From a virus: DNA of 54,233 nucleotides. Positions 22,018 to 29,931 of this stretch are shown one piece after another. The notes under the pieces were generated by a model. The model did no database searches. It saw only the letters and a list, made by a program, of their open reading frames with translations, and had not been told where the DNA came from. The number at the start of each line of letters is the position of its first letter. Position 1 is the stretch's first letter. Both the position numbers and the translations under genes were made by a program. Location: positions 1-54,233 of IMG/VR virus record IMGVR_UViG_3300048927_000792; one strand, 5' to 3'.

Positions 22018-22206
22018 TCAGGCCATACCGGCGCGGCGGGTCTCGAAGATCGAGCGCGGATGATCGGCGACGAAGCGGAATTCATCGGCGCCGGCGAAAG
22101 TCGGGATGAGATCAAGCGTGCGCGAAATTGCGGCCGCGATGGCATTGGATGCGAAAACGACTGCGGCCGTGGCGGCAAGCGCGATGAAGCTGAAGATGCG
22201 TCCCAT
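22018..22206 (-). CDS. small secreted or membrane protein
   Basis: 62 residues with a signal-like hydrophobic start (RIFSFIALAATAAVVFASNAIA) and a soluble C-terminus. AGGAG 8 nt before the ATG. Has its own promoter (copy 6) and terminator, so it is a single-gene late unit inside the head-tail region. Function unknown. Confidence 0.7.
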   Translation of the reverse strand: MGRIFSFIALAATAAVVFASNAIAAAISRTLDLIPTFAGADEFRFVADHPRSIFETRRAGMA

Positions 22207-22247
22207 GGGTTTCTCCTGAGCCTTGGGTATTCAGTCAAGGAACCTGG

Positions 22248-22284
22248 AGATTGGAGGCGACCTTCAGTCGGGGTTACCGCCGTT
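22248..22284 (-). promoter_or_regulatory. late promoter copy 6
   Basis: Minus strand: AACGGCGGTAAC (22284-22273), 19 bp, CAATCT (22253-22248). The 12-mer lies in the last codons of the 22264 gene. Leader about 35 nt with AGGAG before the ATG at 22206. Confidence 0.65.
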
Positions 22285-22512
22285 GCCGTCGACCACATGA
22301 AACCGGGCACGGGCACGATCGGCATTCCAGTCGGACAGATTTGGCGCGGCGGCCTCGACCACCAAGGCCTTGAGGGCGTGGGCAGCCTCCTCATCGCCAT
22401 CCCGTGACAGACGATCGGCGGCCTCAATGATATCGTCGGGATCGACGGCCTCGGATCGGATCATCTGCGTCAGGAATGCGCGCAGCATGCGCTCGGCGAG
22501 AGGGGCGTCCAT
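22264..22512 (-). CDS. hypothetical head-tail region protein
   Basis: 82 residues, helical N-terminal half (LAERMLRAFLTQMIRSEAVDPDDIIEAADRLS). Twelve bp after the DUF3168 gene. Its last codons double as a late promoter element. Function unknown. Confidence 0.65.
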   Translation of the reverse strand: MDAPLAERMLRAFLTQMIRSEAVDPDDIIEAADRLSRDGDEEAAHALKALVVEAAAPNLSDWNADRARARFHVVDGNGGNPD

Positions 22513-22524
22513 CCCGCCGCTGTA

Positions 22525-22962
22525 TCAGCCCTGATAGGCCCTTGCACGAACAAACGCGATCCCGTGCCAGGCGTCGGCCTCGCCACCGTCGCGCATCAGG
22601 CGGGACGACTGGACGAGGAACTGATAGCGGCGGCCGCTGACCTCGAAGGCGTGGCCGTGGAGGGCTTCCACGACGGCAGTATTGATCTCCCCGGCGTGGT
22701 CGCGCGCCGTCTTGGTCATTGCCCCGGCGCCGTTGTAGATCGGCTTGGCGAAGGAATGCAGCTGGAACGAGACCTCGGCACGGGCGGTGCAGCCACGACC
22801 CTGCGGTAGCGACTGAGTTCCTTCGAGACGGATGAACGGCCAAGCGGGTGCTTCGGCGACGGGATCGATCGATGCCTTCGCAACGATCTGGGCAAGCGGT
22901 GCATCGGCCTTCAGTGAAATGATGCATGCGCGCTCGACTGCACGGAGCAAGTCATTCGCCAT
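22525..22962 (-). CDS. tail terminator/completion protein (DUF3168-like)
   Basis: 145 residues. ATG at 22962. Pattern of tail completion proteins: LLRAVERACIISLKADAPLAQIV, then WPFIRLEGTQS and a central HSFAKPIYNGAGAMTKTARDH. Follows the HK97 gp10-like gene, the usual order. Caps the tail and joins it to the head. Confidence 0.8.
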   Translation of the reverse strand: MANDLLRAVERACIISLKADAPLAQIVAKASIDPVAEAPAWPFIRLEGTQSLPQGRGCTARAEVSFQLHSFAKPIYNGAGAMTKTARDHAGEINTAVVEALHGHAFEVSGRRYQFLVQSSRLMRDGGEADAWHGIAFVRARAYQG

Positions 22963-23128
22963 CAACCTTGGCCTTCCCGTTTCTCGCCTTGGGCTTGATG
23001 GCGCCTGCGGTTCGGGCAGCCTTGGCGACGGCGTCCGTCACCTCGATCTCGACGTTGGGCGGATAGACGGCCTCGCGAAGCTCATCCAGCTTGTGCCGGT
23101 ACTCGTGGGCGAAAGTGACGGTCTGCAT
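22952..23128 (-). CDS. small basic phage protein
   Basis: 58 residues: MQTVTFAHEYRHKLDELREAVYPP then a Lys/Ala-rich tail. ATG at 23128 overlaps the HK97 gp10-like stop; its end overlaps the next gene by 11 nt. Widespread minor gene at this position; function unknown. Confidence 0.7.
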   Translation of the reverse strand: MQTVTFAHEYRHKLDELREAVYPPNVEIEVTDAVAKAARTAGAIKPKARNGKAKVDGE

Positions 23129-23559
23129 TATGCGTCTCCTGATTTGCTGGATTTCACGGCTTTGTCGACGGCGCGGCGAACGAGCTGCTCAACCTCGCGG
23201 CGCTTCGCATCGCGCGCCGGCTGCATGTACGGGCGCGATTCCATCCGGGAGGTTCCGAACTCCAGCGCGGCCGCGTAAGGCGCGTTACTGCTGACCTCGA
23301 CTACCAGCGGCGCGACCTGGTTCGTCTCGATCGCGCCAGCCAGCGTGCCCGTGTCATTGTTCGGCGCCTCGCCGGGGGCGGACGGCTTGTGCTGCTTGCC
23401 TGACACCGCCCCGGCCGTGATCGAAATCTGGGCCTCTACCTGGATCAGCTCGCCCGCGGCGAACAGGGCCTTGCCCACCTCGCGCACCATGGCTTGGCCG
23501 GTGAGCTTCTTGAGCCGTGCTGCGTGGGCTTTCGCGCCAATTAGACGTGACTTCGCCAT
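23128..23559 (-). CDS. HK97 gp10-like head-tail connector
   Basis: 143 residues with KALFAAGELIQVEAQISI, APGEAPNNDTGTLAGAI and APYAAALEFGTSRMESRPYMQPA, the typical HK97 gp10 family blocks. Component of the neck or tail completion complex. Overlaps both neighbours. Confidence 0.88.
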   Translation of the reverse strand: MAKSRLIGAKAHAARLKKLTGQAMVREVGKALFAAGELIQVEAQISITAGAVSGKQHKPSAPGEAPNNDTGTLAGAIETNQVAPLVVEVSSNAPYAAALEFGTSRMESRPYMQPARDAKRREVEQLVRRAVDKAVKSSKSGDA

Positions 23560-23936
23560 CAGGCCTGCCGTCCGCGCAGTTCGAACCCGGCCGCCGCGGT
23601 GTCGCGCACGGCGCTCTCGATCATCCAGAGGCCGACGAACGGCCCCTCAAGAAACTCGATCCGGTCCTCGGTCGTGATCTCTGGGCCCTCCAGGGTGGCC
23701 GCAAGCACGATGATGCGACGGTCCTTCTCGGCGAAGCCCTCGGTCTGGCGCATGGCGAGCGTGGCGGCGTCGACCTGGGCCTGGCAGTCGCGCTTGACGA
23801 CACCGCCGGGGACGATGATCGAGCCGCCGTCGTCGTATTCGGCAGGTGTGTTCGTGATGATCTGGGCAGGCCAGAAGATGCCCCCGAAAGCCTGCGAGAA
23901 AGCAAGGCCGATGTCCGCGAAGGCTTGATCCAGCAT
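23559..23936 (-). CDS. head-tail connector protein
   Basis: 125 residues from the ATG at 23936 (TGATG overlap). MLDQAFADIGLAFSQAFGGIFWPAQIITN, then strands with KDRRIIVLAATL and GLWMIESAVRD. The place between DUF4054-like and HK97 gp10-like genes fits a neck stopper or connector. Exact family not certain. Confidence 0.75.
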   Translation of the reverse strand: MLDQAFADIGLAFSQAFGGIFWPAQIITNTPAEYDDGGSIIVPGGVVKRDCQAQVDAATLAMRQTEGFAEKDRRIIVLAATLEGPEITTEDRIEFLEGPFVGLWMIESAVRDTAAAGFELRGRQA

Positions 23937-24331
23937 CAGCAGGGCACTCCGGTGAAGCCGATGAGCACCGGCCCGCCGAACAGCCGGCGCTGGATCTCGG
24001 CGAACTGCTGTCCCCACACGGTGGCGGCGTACCCGCCCTTGGCCCGCTGGGCGACGACGGTATCCGACACGGATGCCTGGAACGTACCGCTCTTGAACGA
24101 GGTCGCGCCGGTGGCGGCCAGCATTGCCGCGCCGGGCGCCCCGCCGATTCCATTGAGTGCGAGCAGGTGTGCCGTCAGCAGCTCGGTCGCGTCCTGCTGC
24201 TCGTCGCCGTAGCTTTCACCGACGCGCCCCTCAGCCTTGGTCGCCCAGGCGGCATAGGGTTCTTCGGTCAGGGTTGAGAAGGCCGGGTAGGTGGCCTTGA
24301 ATTGGGCGAGCGGAAGGCGAGCGTAAGCCAT
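23936..24331 (-). CDS. DUF4054-like head-tail adaptor
   Basis: 131 residues from the ATG at 24331. AQFKATYPAFSTLTEEPYAAWATKAE and ELLTAHLLALNG match the DUF4054/head completion pattern. First gene of the connector unit; no Shine-Dalgarno, and late promoter copy 7 places the start of transcription on the ATG. Confidence 0.8.
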   Translation of the reverse strand: MAYARLPLAQFKATYPAFSTLTEEPYAAWATKAEGRVGESYGDEQQDATELLTAHLLALNGIGGAPGAAMLAATGATSFKSGTFQASVSDTVVAQRAKGGYAATVWGQQFAEIQRRLFGGPVLIGFTGVPC

Positions 24332-24336
24332 GCTGC

Positions 24337-24373
24337 AAAGTGCCGGGGCATGCGATGGTATATTACCGTCATT
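24337..24373 (-). promoter_or_regulatory. late promoter copy 7 (connector unit)
   Basis: Minus strand: AATGACGGTAAT (24373-24362), 19 bp, CACTTT (24342-24337). The -10 ends 6 nt before the ATG at 24331; leaderless mRNA predicted. Confidence 0.75.
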
Positions 24374-24535
24374 GCGGAAAAGCATGTGCGCCGGTGGTGC
24401 CTCTGACACTCACCGGCGCCCCCTTCGTGCGACCCGACGGGGAATAAGGTCAACCGCTAAAAACGATTGCGAATGGGATTATTGCCACAATCCATATTTC
24501 AAAAGGGTGAACAGGTCACTTTGATACATAAAAAA

Positions 24536-24563
24536 TACCCGGCCCAAAAAAATGGGCCGGGTA
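24536..24563 (-). terminator. strong intrinsic terminator of the capsid unit
   Basis: Perfect 10-bp stem tacccggccc/gggccgggta around an A-rich loop. On the minus strand it is followed by TTTTTTATG, so it ends capsid transcripts. Lies in a gene-poor stretch 24374-24745. Confidence 0.85.
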
Positions 24564-24580
24564 GGTGAAAGAGGAATCGC

Positions 24581-24625
24581 TTACGCTCTTCCCCTCGGGT
24601 CGCGTGTGTTTGCTGCGACAAACAT
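24581..24625 (-). CDS. possible 14-residue ORF upstream of the terminator
   Basis: ATG at 24625 to TAA at 24581 encodes MFVAANTRDPRGRA. It ends 18 nt before the terminator stem. No clear ribosome site. Could be a short peptide or chance within a small RNA. Otherwise I see no gene in 24374-24745. Confidence 0.25.
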   Translation of the reverse strand: MFVAANTRDPRGRA

Positions 24626-24745
24626 GATTGATTGACAAGCAATTAAACGGTTTGCCGCTGTAAATTTTTAGTCTGACGAAACTTGGGAACTCAAATGCGT
24701 AAACTGACGTTTAGGCGCGCAAACCTGACCGGTATGACTAGAGAA

Positions 24746-24771
24746 GGCCGCCCCGGCTCTGCGAGGCGGCC
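24746..24771. other. GC-rich hairpin downstream of the 24811 gene
   Basis: ggccgcc (24746-24752) pairs with ggcggcc (24765-24771). On the minus strand it lies 40 nt after the stop at 24811, with no T-run. May be a weak terminator or 3'-end stabiliser ahead of the strong one at 24536. Confidence 0.4.
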
Positions 24772-24810
24772 CATGTGTGTCGCGGAGAGAAAAATTGCTT
24801 GGCGGCCTCG

Positions 24811-25038
24811 TCAGGCTTTCCGACTGCGCTTCCTCGGTGCATCGGCCTTGGGGGCGGAAGTAGCCGCAGGTGCCGGGGCCTCCACGGCTTCGACCACGTC
24901 AACGCCCGGCGAACGGCGCAGCAGGGCCGCATACTGATCGGAGAATTCCGCCGTGACACTGCCCATGGCGGGGAGCCGGTGGCCGCCCTCGATATCGAAC
25001 GGCGAATTGGTGAGATTGCGGACTGTCAGTTTCGTCAT
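24811..25038 (-). CDS. small capsid-unit protein
   Basis: 75 residues from the ATG at 25038. MTKLTVRNLTNSPFDIEGGHRLPAMGSVTAEFSD is beta-rich, with a Pro/Ala/Lys tail. This type often follows major capsid genes in siphophages and may be a minor head or tail-joining protein; role not established. Confidence 0.7.
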   Translation of the reverse strand: MTKLTVRNLTNSPFDIEGGHRLPAMGSVTAEFSDQYAALLRRSPGVDVVEAVEAPAPAATSAPKADAPRKRSRKA

Positions 25039-25104
25039 GTCAGGCTCCAGCAAAAAAGGCCCGCCCGGTTAAAGGCGGGCCTCTGATGTGTCGGGCTGTG
25101 CCGA

Positions 25105-26082
25105 TCAGGCAGCGGGAGGCTGCGAGATACCGTCCACGTAGCGGAACGCCACGGTGGTCAGCAGTTCGATGCCGCCGGTACGGAAGATACCGGGGATCAT
25201 CCAGTTCAGCGGGCCGTCCTGATAGACGGGCAGGAACTGGTGCGGCATCGGCAGGTGCAGCTTCACGTAGTCCTGGTCGTTCTTGTAGACGACCATACGG
25301 CCCGTGCCGCCGGCGCCTGCGGTGCCCAGCTCGCGAACCGCGCGGATCGTTAGCGGGCGGCCCGTGGTCAGCGTGTAAATGTTGGTCCGCTGCACGAACG
25401 AGAGGATCGTCTCCATCGTGGTCGCGCTGTAGGGCGTGGCCGCGATGTAGTTGTAGGCCTCGACCGGCAGCAGGATCGTGTCAGCCATCTCGACTTCGTA
25501 GGTCGCGAGGCTGATGCCCTGGAGCGCCACGTTGATGTCACGTACGATCTGCGCGGGGGTCTTCGTGCCCACGCCGTCTTCATCGACCCAGAACGATACC
25601 GATCCAGTGCCATCGGCGGGAGCGGTAATGGTGGTGACGCCCGGATAGTTCGTGATGCCGCCCAGGCCCTTCTCGGCCGAACCGAACAGGGTGATGTCGT
25701 ACATGAACTTGGTGTAGGCGAGGCGGGCAGCGCGGGCGCGGCGATCGGGCAGGCTTGCGCCGACCTGGTAGGCCGTGTTCACTTCCTCGATGTTCCACTG
25801 ATAGCCGATGGCTGCGAGCTGGAACGTCTTGGTCTGCATGTCCTGCGACACGTCAGCAAGCGGGATGTCCTTCGCGGCACCCGACTGCCAGTTTGCCCGA
25901 CCCGACAGGTCCGAGGTGTAGGTCAGGATGCCGGGCGACCAGGCAGGGCCGCTGGTATCGACGAACACGAGGCGACCGAAATCCCAGTCCGGGAACCGAG
26001 TCTCGTAGACGGTCTGATTGACCCGGTAGGCCTGCGCAGTGACCAGCGAGAGGGCCTGCGCGTCGGTGAGAAGCTTCTGCAT
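25105..26082 (-). CDS. major capsid protein (DUF2184-type)
   Basis: 325 residues. Aromatic N-arm (FPDWDFGRLVFVDTSGPAWSPGI), AKDIPLADVSQDMQT, MYDITLFGSAEKGLGGITNYPGV, LLPVEAYNYIA and WMIPGIFRTGGIELLTTVAFRYVDGI fit the major capsid family close to DUF2184/encapsulin-like proteins. Flanked by cement and protease-scaffold genes. Assembles the icosahedral head. Confidence 0.88.
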   Translation of the reverse strand: MQKLLTDAQALSLVTAQAYRVNQTVYETRFPDWDFGRLVFVDTSGPAWSPGILTYTSDLSGRANWQSGAAKDIPLADVSQDMQTKTFQLAAIGYQWNIEEVNTAYQVGASLPDRRARAARLAYTKFMYDITLFGSAEKGLGGITNYPGVTTITAPADGTGSVSFWVDEDGVGTKTPAQIVRDINVALQGISLATYEVEMADTILLPVEAYNYIAATPYSATTMETILSFVQRTNIYTLTTGRPLTIRAVRELGTAGAGGTGRMVVYKNDQDYVKLHLPMPHQFLPVYQDGPLNWMIPGIFRTGGIELLTTVAFRYVDGISQPPAA

Positions 26083-26088
26083 GTGCGG

Positions 26089-26565
26089 TTACCCCGAAAC
26101 AGAGAGAGAGGGAACGGGGCGGCGGTAGCGAACCGCACCGACCGAGCCGGATGCGCCATCCTCTTCGAACTGCGCGCCGGGGATGGTGACGACGGTTGCG
26201 GACTGGGCGGCGCCGGTCCACGTCTTGTTGGCGGTGTTCCAGCGCGCCTGCGCGCCCTTGGTGACGTTCGCGCCAAGCTGCACGCCGATCACACCGACCT
26301 CGCAGACGCCGACATTGTCGTACTGGGCGTAGGCGTCGCCGGGGCGGGGAAGGGTCAGCGCGGCCTCGGTGATACCGAGAACATTGCGGCCGGTGGTGGC
26401 GTCAAGCTCGGCGCAGGTATGCGCGCCAGCGCCCGGCATGACCGGCACGCCGAACCCGAGGGCAGCTTCGCCTTCCTTGGTGCGGGTGAAGGTGTTCCAC
26501 TCTTCCGAGTTGACACGGCGTCCCAGCGCGAAGGCGGCGAGCGAGTTCCTGAACGTGAGGGCCAT
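26089..26565 (-). CDS. structural cement/decoration protein (Gp24-like)
   Basis: 158 residues: ALGFGVPVMPGAGAHTCAELDATTGRNVLGITEAAL, YAQYDNVGVCEVGVIGVQLGANVTKG and KTWTGAAQ are typical of Gp24-like structural cement proteins. Starts at the stop of the protease-scaffold gene and precedes the capsid gene by 6 bp. Stabilises the expanded head. Confidence 0.8.
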   Translation of the reverse strand: MALTFRNSLAAFALGRRVNSEEWNTFTRTKEGEAALGFGVPVMPGAGAHTCAELDATTGRNVLGITEAALTLPRPGDAYAQYDNVGVCEVGVIGVQLGANVTKGAQARWNTANKTWTGAAQSATVVTIPGAQFEEDGASGSVGAVRYRRPVPSLSVSG

Positions 26566-27698
26566 TATGCATTCCTCCAGGCGTTGAGATCGGTATTCGC
26601 CTTGGCCAGGGCCGTGTCGGCGAGGGTGGCGGCGTCCTGAAGGACAGGCGAGCCGAGGGGCTGCACGCCGGTCGTTTCGACCTTGGCGTCCTTGGTCAGG
26701 ACCGCGAACGAGGCAGCGATCTGGTCGGCGGTCCAGCCCTTGGCGGCGTCGCCCATCTGCTTCGAGACGGTGGCAGCCATGATCGCGGCTTCATCCATCT
26801 CGTCGGAGACGGTGACGCCCAGAGCCTTGGCCTTGCCAGCGGCGACGAGAAGCGCCTTACCGGCGTCGCGCAGCTGGGCCGGGGTCGGCTTCGCGTCCTT
26901 CACCTGCTGTTCGAGCGTGGTGATCTTCGCGTCCTTGGTCTGGCCCTCGGCGGTGAGGGTGGCGACCTGGGTTTCGAGGCCTGCGACCTTGCTGTTTGCA
27001 GCGTCACGGGCGGTCATGAGGGTGGTGATGGTCGTAGCGGCGATGTCCGCGTTCGACACGTCGACGGAAAGCCCGTCGATGAGAACGATCTTCGGCACAG
27101 GGCTCTCCTGAGTGAGTGAATCGAGAATGTTGGAGGGAAGGGCGTCGCAGACGGCGAACCCGTCCTTGATGGCGCATTCGGAACCGGCGCGGCCGCGATC
27201 GACCAGTGCAACGTGGTTTCCGAAGATGGACTTCTGGCGGGCCTGACACTTGGTGCCGTCGGGTGCCGTGAAGTCGCCGAATTCGAGGTCGCTGCTGTAG
27301 CCGTTGCTCAGCTCGCGTTTGCCGCCGTCCACCTTGGCGATGGCCTCGGCGTCGGTCAGCAGCAGGTCGAAGGCGAGGTAATCTCCGTCGCGCATCGCAC
27401 CCATGATCGTGCCGCGCGCGTGATCCCGCCAGTTTTCGGTCGTGACGGGGGCGGCGGGGTGGTCGTCGGTGACGGGCTTGCCGATGAAGCTGCGGACGGA
27501 CTTCTCGTCGAAGACGGTGCCGTCGTCGCGGAGCACGTTGACCAGGGCGGTATCGCGAAGGCCGTGCTTGTTCTCGGGATCTACCTCGGAGCCGCCGTAC
27601 TGATAGACGCCGGTGCGGGCCGCGCGAGCGCGAACGGCCATGGCGCCGCCTTCAATGCGGCGGGGGGCGTCAAGGGTGAGGCTGTCCCGAAATTGCAT
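26565..27698 (-). CDS. prohead protease-scaffold fusion (DUF2213)
   Basis: 377 residues from the ATG at 27698. Residues 1-180 are a DUF2213 protease-like domain (GKPVTDDHPAAPV, RELSNGYSSDLEF, RQKSIFGNHVALVDRGRAGSEC). Residues 200-290 are a scaffold-like coiled coil (LETQVATLTAEGQTKDAKITTLEQQV); the rest is Ala-rich. One chain acting as protease and scaffold is common in this type of head module. No Shine-Dalgarno; late promoter copy 8 is placed for a leaderless mRNA. Confidence 0.85.
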   Translation of the reverse strand: MQFRDSLTLDAPRRIEGGAMAVRARAARTGVYQYGGSEVDPENKHGLRDTALVNVLRDDGTVFDEKSVRSFIGKPVTDDHPAAPVTTENWRDHARGTIMGAMRDGDYLAFDLLLTDAEAIAKVDGGKRELSNGYSSDLEFGDFTAPDGTKCQARQKSIFGNHVALVDRGRAGSECAIKDGFAVCDALPSNILDSLTQESPVPKIVLIDGLSVDVSNADIAATTITTLMTARDAANSKVAGLETQVATLTAEGQTKDAKITTLEQQVKDAKPTPAQLRDAGKALLVAAGKAKALGVTVSDEMDEAAIMAATVSKQMGDAAKGWTADQIAASFAVLTKDAKVETTGVQPLGSPVLQDAATLADTALAKANTDLNAWRNA

Positions 27699-27705
27699 GC
27701 CTCGC

Positions 27706-27742
27706 ACGGTATTCGCGCGCGAGGCATGGCTTTACCGCCGTT
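27706..27742 (-). promoter_or_regulatory. late promoter copy 8 (capsid unit)
   Basis: Minus strand: AACGGCGGTAAA (27742-27731), 19 bp, TACCGT (27711-27706). The -10 ends 8 nt before the ATG at 27698. Confidence 0.78.
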
Positions 27743-27759
27743 GAAGCACCCGCCTTATC

Positions 27760-27906
27760 TCACCTACCGTGAACTGCGGCGTCATTCGGTTCAAGAAGCG
27801 CGTCCGCAGGGCCACTTTCCGAGGCCATCGATATGACGCAAACGGCGACAACGGCGGCAATGAGCAAGAGAATGATGGCGACTGCGATCAATTTGCGAAG
27901 AAACAT
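27760..27906 (-). CDS. small single-helix membrane protein
   Basis: 48 residues: MFLRKLIAVAIILLLIAAVVAVCVISMASES then a soluble acidic tail. One transmembrane helix, inside-positive. Lies between the 27966 gene and late promoter copy 8, so probably the second gene of a short unit. Function unknown. Confidence 0.65.
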   Translation of the reverse strand: MFLRKLIAVAIILLLIAAVVAVCVISMASESGPADALLEPNDAAVHGR

Positions 27907-27965
27907 CAAGCGCCATTGCCGTAGTCAACGCTAATTGCCAATGATTGTCGCGGATCGCTGTGGTT

Positions 27966-28229
27966 TCACCCTTCCTCCAGTGCTGCGTCGATCATGGCTG
28001 CCCAGGCCACTGGCCAAATGACTTCATCCTCGCCATGTCCGATCCAGCACGGCGAAGCATCTGCTGCCTGAACCATCGCCTCGCTCGGCTCCCGAATAGC
28101 CGACAAGGCCGCCTTAGCCTCAGGCAGATAGTCCATCCACAGAGGCTTGCCGCCCATGGTGGCGCCGGGAGGGTTGTTGTCCAGCTCACAGAGGGCGCGG
28201 GCAGCACGTTCGAGCGGTGATTTGGGCAT
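27966..28229 (-). CDS. hypothetical phage protein with EPSEAMV motif
   Basis: 87 residues from the ATG at 28229 (28244 possible). SPLERAARALCELDNNPPG, REPSEAMVQAADAS and WPVAWAAMIDAALEEG; shares EPSEAMV with the gene at 3541 and belongs to the same common accessory family. A degenerate late promoter lies upstream. Confidence 0.7.
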   Translation of the reverse strand: MPKSPLERAARALCELDNNPPGATMGGKPLWMDYLPEAKAALSAIREPSEAMVQAADASPCWIGHGEDEVIWPVAWAAMIDAALEEG

Positions 28230-28275
28230 GAGCGATCCTATCATGCTGAGAATCGGCGGGCTAGCAGTCTGCCAA

Positions 28276-28312
28276 ACGATTCTGTCGCGCAGAATTCAGG
28301 TTTACCAGCGTC
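28276..28312 (-). promoter_or_regulatory. degenerate late promoter copy 10
   Basis: Minus strand: GACGCTGGTAAA (28312-28301; two changes from consensus), 19 bp, AATCGT (28281-28276). Spacing and the A2/T6 bases of the -10 fit. Would drive the 28229 gene with a 40-nt leader. Confidence 0.45.
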
Positions 28313-28353
28313 ATCGGAAGAAATAGCGTCGGACCCCGAAAGGGGTGATATCA

Positions 28354-28848
28354 ATGGCTTTTCTTCCATCGACTATCGCGAAGATCGCGGACATCAAAGG
28401 CGTCCGCAATGTCGCATTTGTGCGCCTACTCAAGCACAGCAATCTTTCCATTCTGCTTACCGGCGGGAGCGAACCTCACATCGTTTTTCTCGGTGGAGAT
28501 CGAAAAGGAAAGGGTTTCCCTTTGGCAAATGCCGATTCCGAAGATGCTCTAATTATTGAGGGTATCGAGTTCGAGTGCGATTGGGATACCATGTATAAAC
28601 CGGCCCTAGTTGACCAACCGGTCGGAGCTTTCAAAATCGCGAGAGATTTCTACGGCCTCGCCGTCGAAAGTGTTGATGGTCATGGCTTCGCCGTGATCAA
28701 AGACATCGATTTGGGGCACACTGATGTTCTCCGGCGAGACCCACTCGCAGGCACTACCGGTTTCAAGACCTGGCGCATCTCGAAGGCGGTTGGGGATCGG
28801 AAAATCGATCTGTTTACGTTTGAGGCTACCAAGACAGCTCACTACTAA
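28354..28848 (+). CDS. plus-strand cargo gene, unknown
   Basis: 164 residues from the ATG at 28354, AGGGGTG upstream. Compact mixed alpha/beta protein (AFLPSTIAKIADIKGVRNVAFVRLLKHSNLS, IEFECDWDTMYKPALVD). GC is visibly lower than in the head genes around it. Stands divergent from the 28229 gene and convergent with the head morphogenesis gene (4-nt overlap). No family recognised; a lysogen-expressed cargo gene is the likely role. Confidence 0.7.
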   Translation: MAFLPSTIAKIADIKGVRNVAFVRLLKHSNLSILLTGGSEPHIVFLGGDRKGKGFPLANADSEDALIIEGIEFECDWDTMYKPALVDQPVGAFKIARDFYGLAVESVDGHGFAVIKDIDLGHTDVLRRDPLAGTTGFKTWRISKAVGDRKIDLFTFEATKTAHY

Positions 28849-29648
28849 AAAGTGATCACCGCTTGCGAGCGGCACCCGCAATAAGGCAGCCGGCCCGGCA
28901 AGTCCTGCGGCGCCGTCTCGTCGGTGTATTCGTTCCCATCCCGCGCCTGGTGATTTAGGCGCGGGTGGGCCTTCCGGCTATGCCGCCAGATCCACGTATC
29001 AATTCCCGCCTCGCGCCGCCGCTCGTCCGCGAGCGCGCTGGTCAGCTTGTTGAGCTGGTCCGAGGCGATCCGGGTCGCACGCTTTCGGCTCATGCCTACG
29101 CTGTCCCGGATGGTGCTGGCCACCTCGCGCGCCGGGGTGCGGTTGCGCAGCCCATCGAACACGGCGTTGCTTATCTTTTGGCGCGTCACGTCGGACACGT
29201 CCTTGACTAGGGCAACGTTCCACTCGATCGAGGTCTCAAGGCTGGCGCGCACGTCGCCGGCGCCGATCATCGTCTCCAAATCCACACCGGTGGCCGACAG
29301 GACCGCGCCGCGCCACTTGCCGCGGTACCATTGCTCCGTCCGAAGCGCCCAGTCGCGCACTTCTGGCGTCAGCAGCAGCACAAGCCGGTTGATCTGCTCG
29401 GCAGCGCCGTCGATCTCGGCGCGCACGTCGGCCGGGGCGTCCGTCGTCATCTCGGAGACGGTAGCCGAGTAGGCTGCGATGATGCGTTCTGCACCGGCTG
29501 CCCACCCTTGAACCACAGGGTTATACACAGCCCGGTAGAGGTTCGTCGCAAGCGTTCCCGGAGGATCGATGTCGCGCAGGACAATGGAGCGCTTGCGCAT
29601 GCCCGGCTTGGCCCGGCGCGTCATGGCCGCGAGGTCGTAGCGGGGCAC
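28845..29648 (-). CDS. SPP1 gp7/Mu F-like head morphogenesis protein
   Basis: 267 residues from GTG 29648, directly after the upstream stop; ATG 29624 is an alternative. The C-terminal half has the Mu F/SPP1 gp7 pattern: VASTIRDSVGMSRKRATRIASDQLNKLTSALADERRREAGIDTWIWRHSRKAHPRLNHQARDG and a closing LPYCGCRSQ. Minor head protein made with the portal; may act in DNA ejection. Confidence 0.88.
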   Translation of the reverse strand: MPRYDLAAMTRRAKPGMRKRSIVLRDIDPPGTLATNLYRAVYNPVVQGWAAGAERIIAAYSATVSEMTTDAPADVRAEIDGAAEQINRLVLLLTPEVRDWALRTEQWYRGKWRGAVLSATGVDLETMIGAGDVRASLETSIEWNVALVKDVSDVTRQKISNAVFDGLRNRTPAREVASTIRDSVGMSRKRATRIASDQLNKLTSALADERRREAGIDTWIWRHSRKAHPRLNHQARDGNEYTDETAPQDLPGRLPYCGCRSQAVITF

Positions 29649-29649
29649 G

Positions 29650-29931
29650 TCAGGCCTCGCGCGTAGGCTCTGCGTCAGCCTGCGAGCCACGCCACATGGT
29701 TTTCCAGCCAAGCGCCAAGAGGCGGATCGATCGAACGCTCAGGTCCGACCGGATGCTGTCGCGGGCGGCAATGACTGCTGCCTCAGTCGCATTCCAGCAG
29801 ACTGCGAGCGGAAAAGCGAGAAGCCGCCAGTTGAAGTGCCAGAGGATAAGCAGCGGAAAGACGATCACCATGGCCACGCGGCGGAGTGCGGCGTTGCGTA
29901 TACGGGCGATTGGAAGGCGGGGGCCGCTCAT
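29650..29931 (-). CDS. small membrane protein after portal
   Basis: 93 residues from the ATG at 29931 (ATGA overlap with the portal stop). Basic N-terminus and two hydrophobic stretches around VAMVIVFPLLILWHFNWRLLAFPLAVCWNA, then a basic region with an acidic end. Role unknown. Confidence 0.65.
   Translation of the reverse strand: MSGPRLPIARIRNAALRRVAMVIVFPLLILWHFNWRLLAFPLAVCWNATEAAVIAARDSIRSDLSVRSIRLLALGWKTMWRGSQADAEPTREA

Noticed and set aside
24683-24937. 84-codon plus-strand ORF in the gap after the capsid genes
   Set aside because: No ribosome site; most of it mirrors the 24811 gene.
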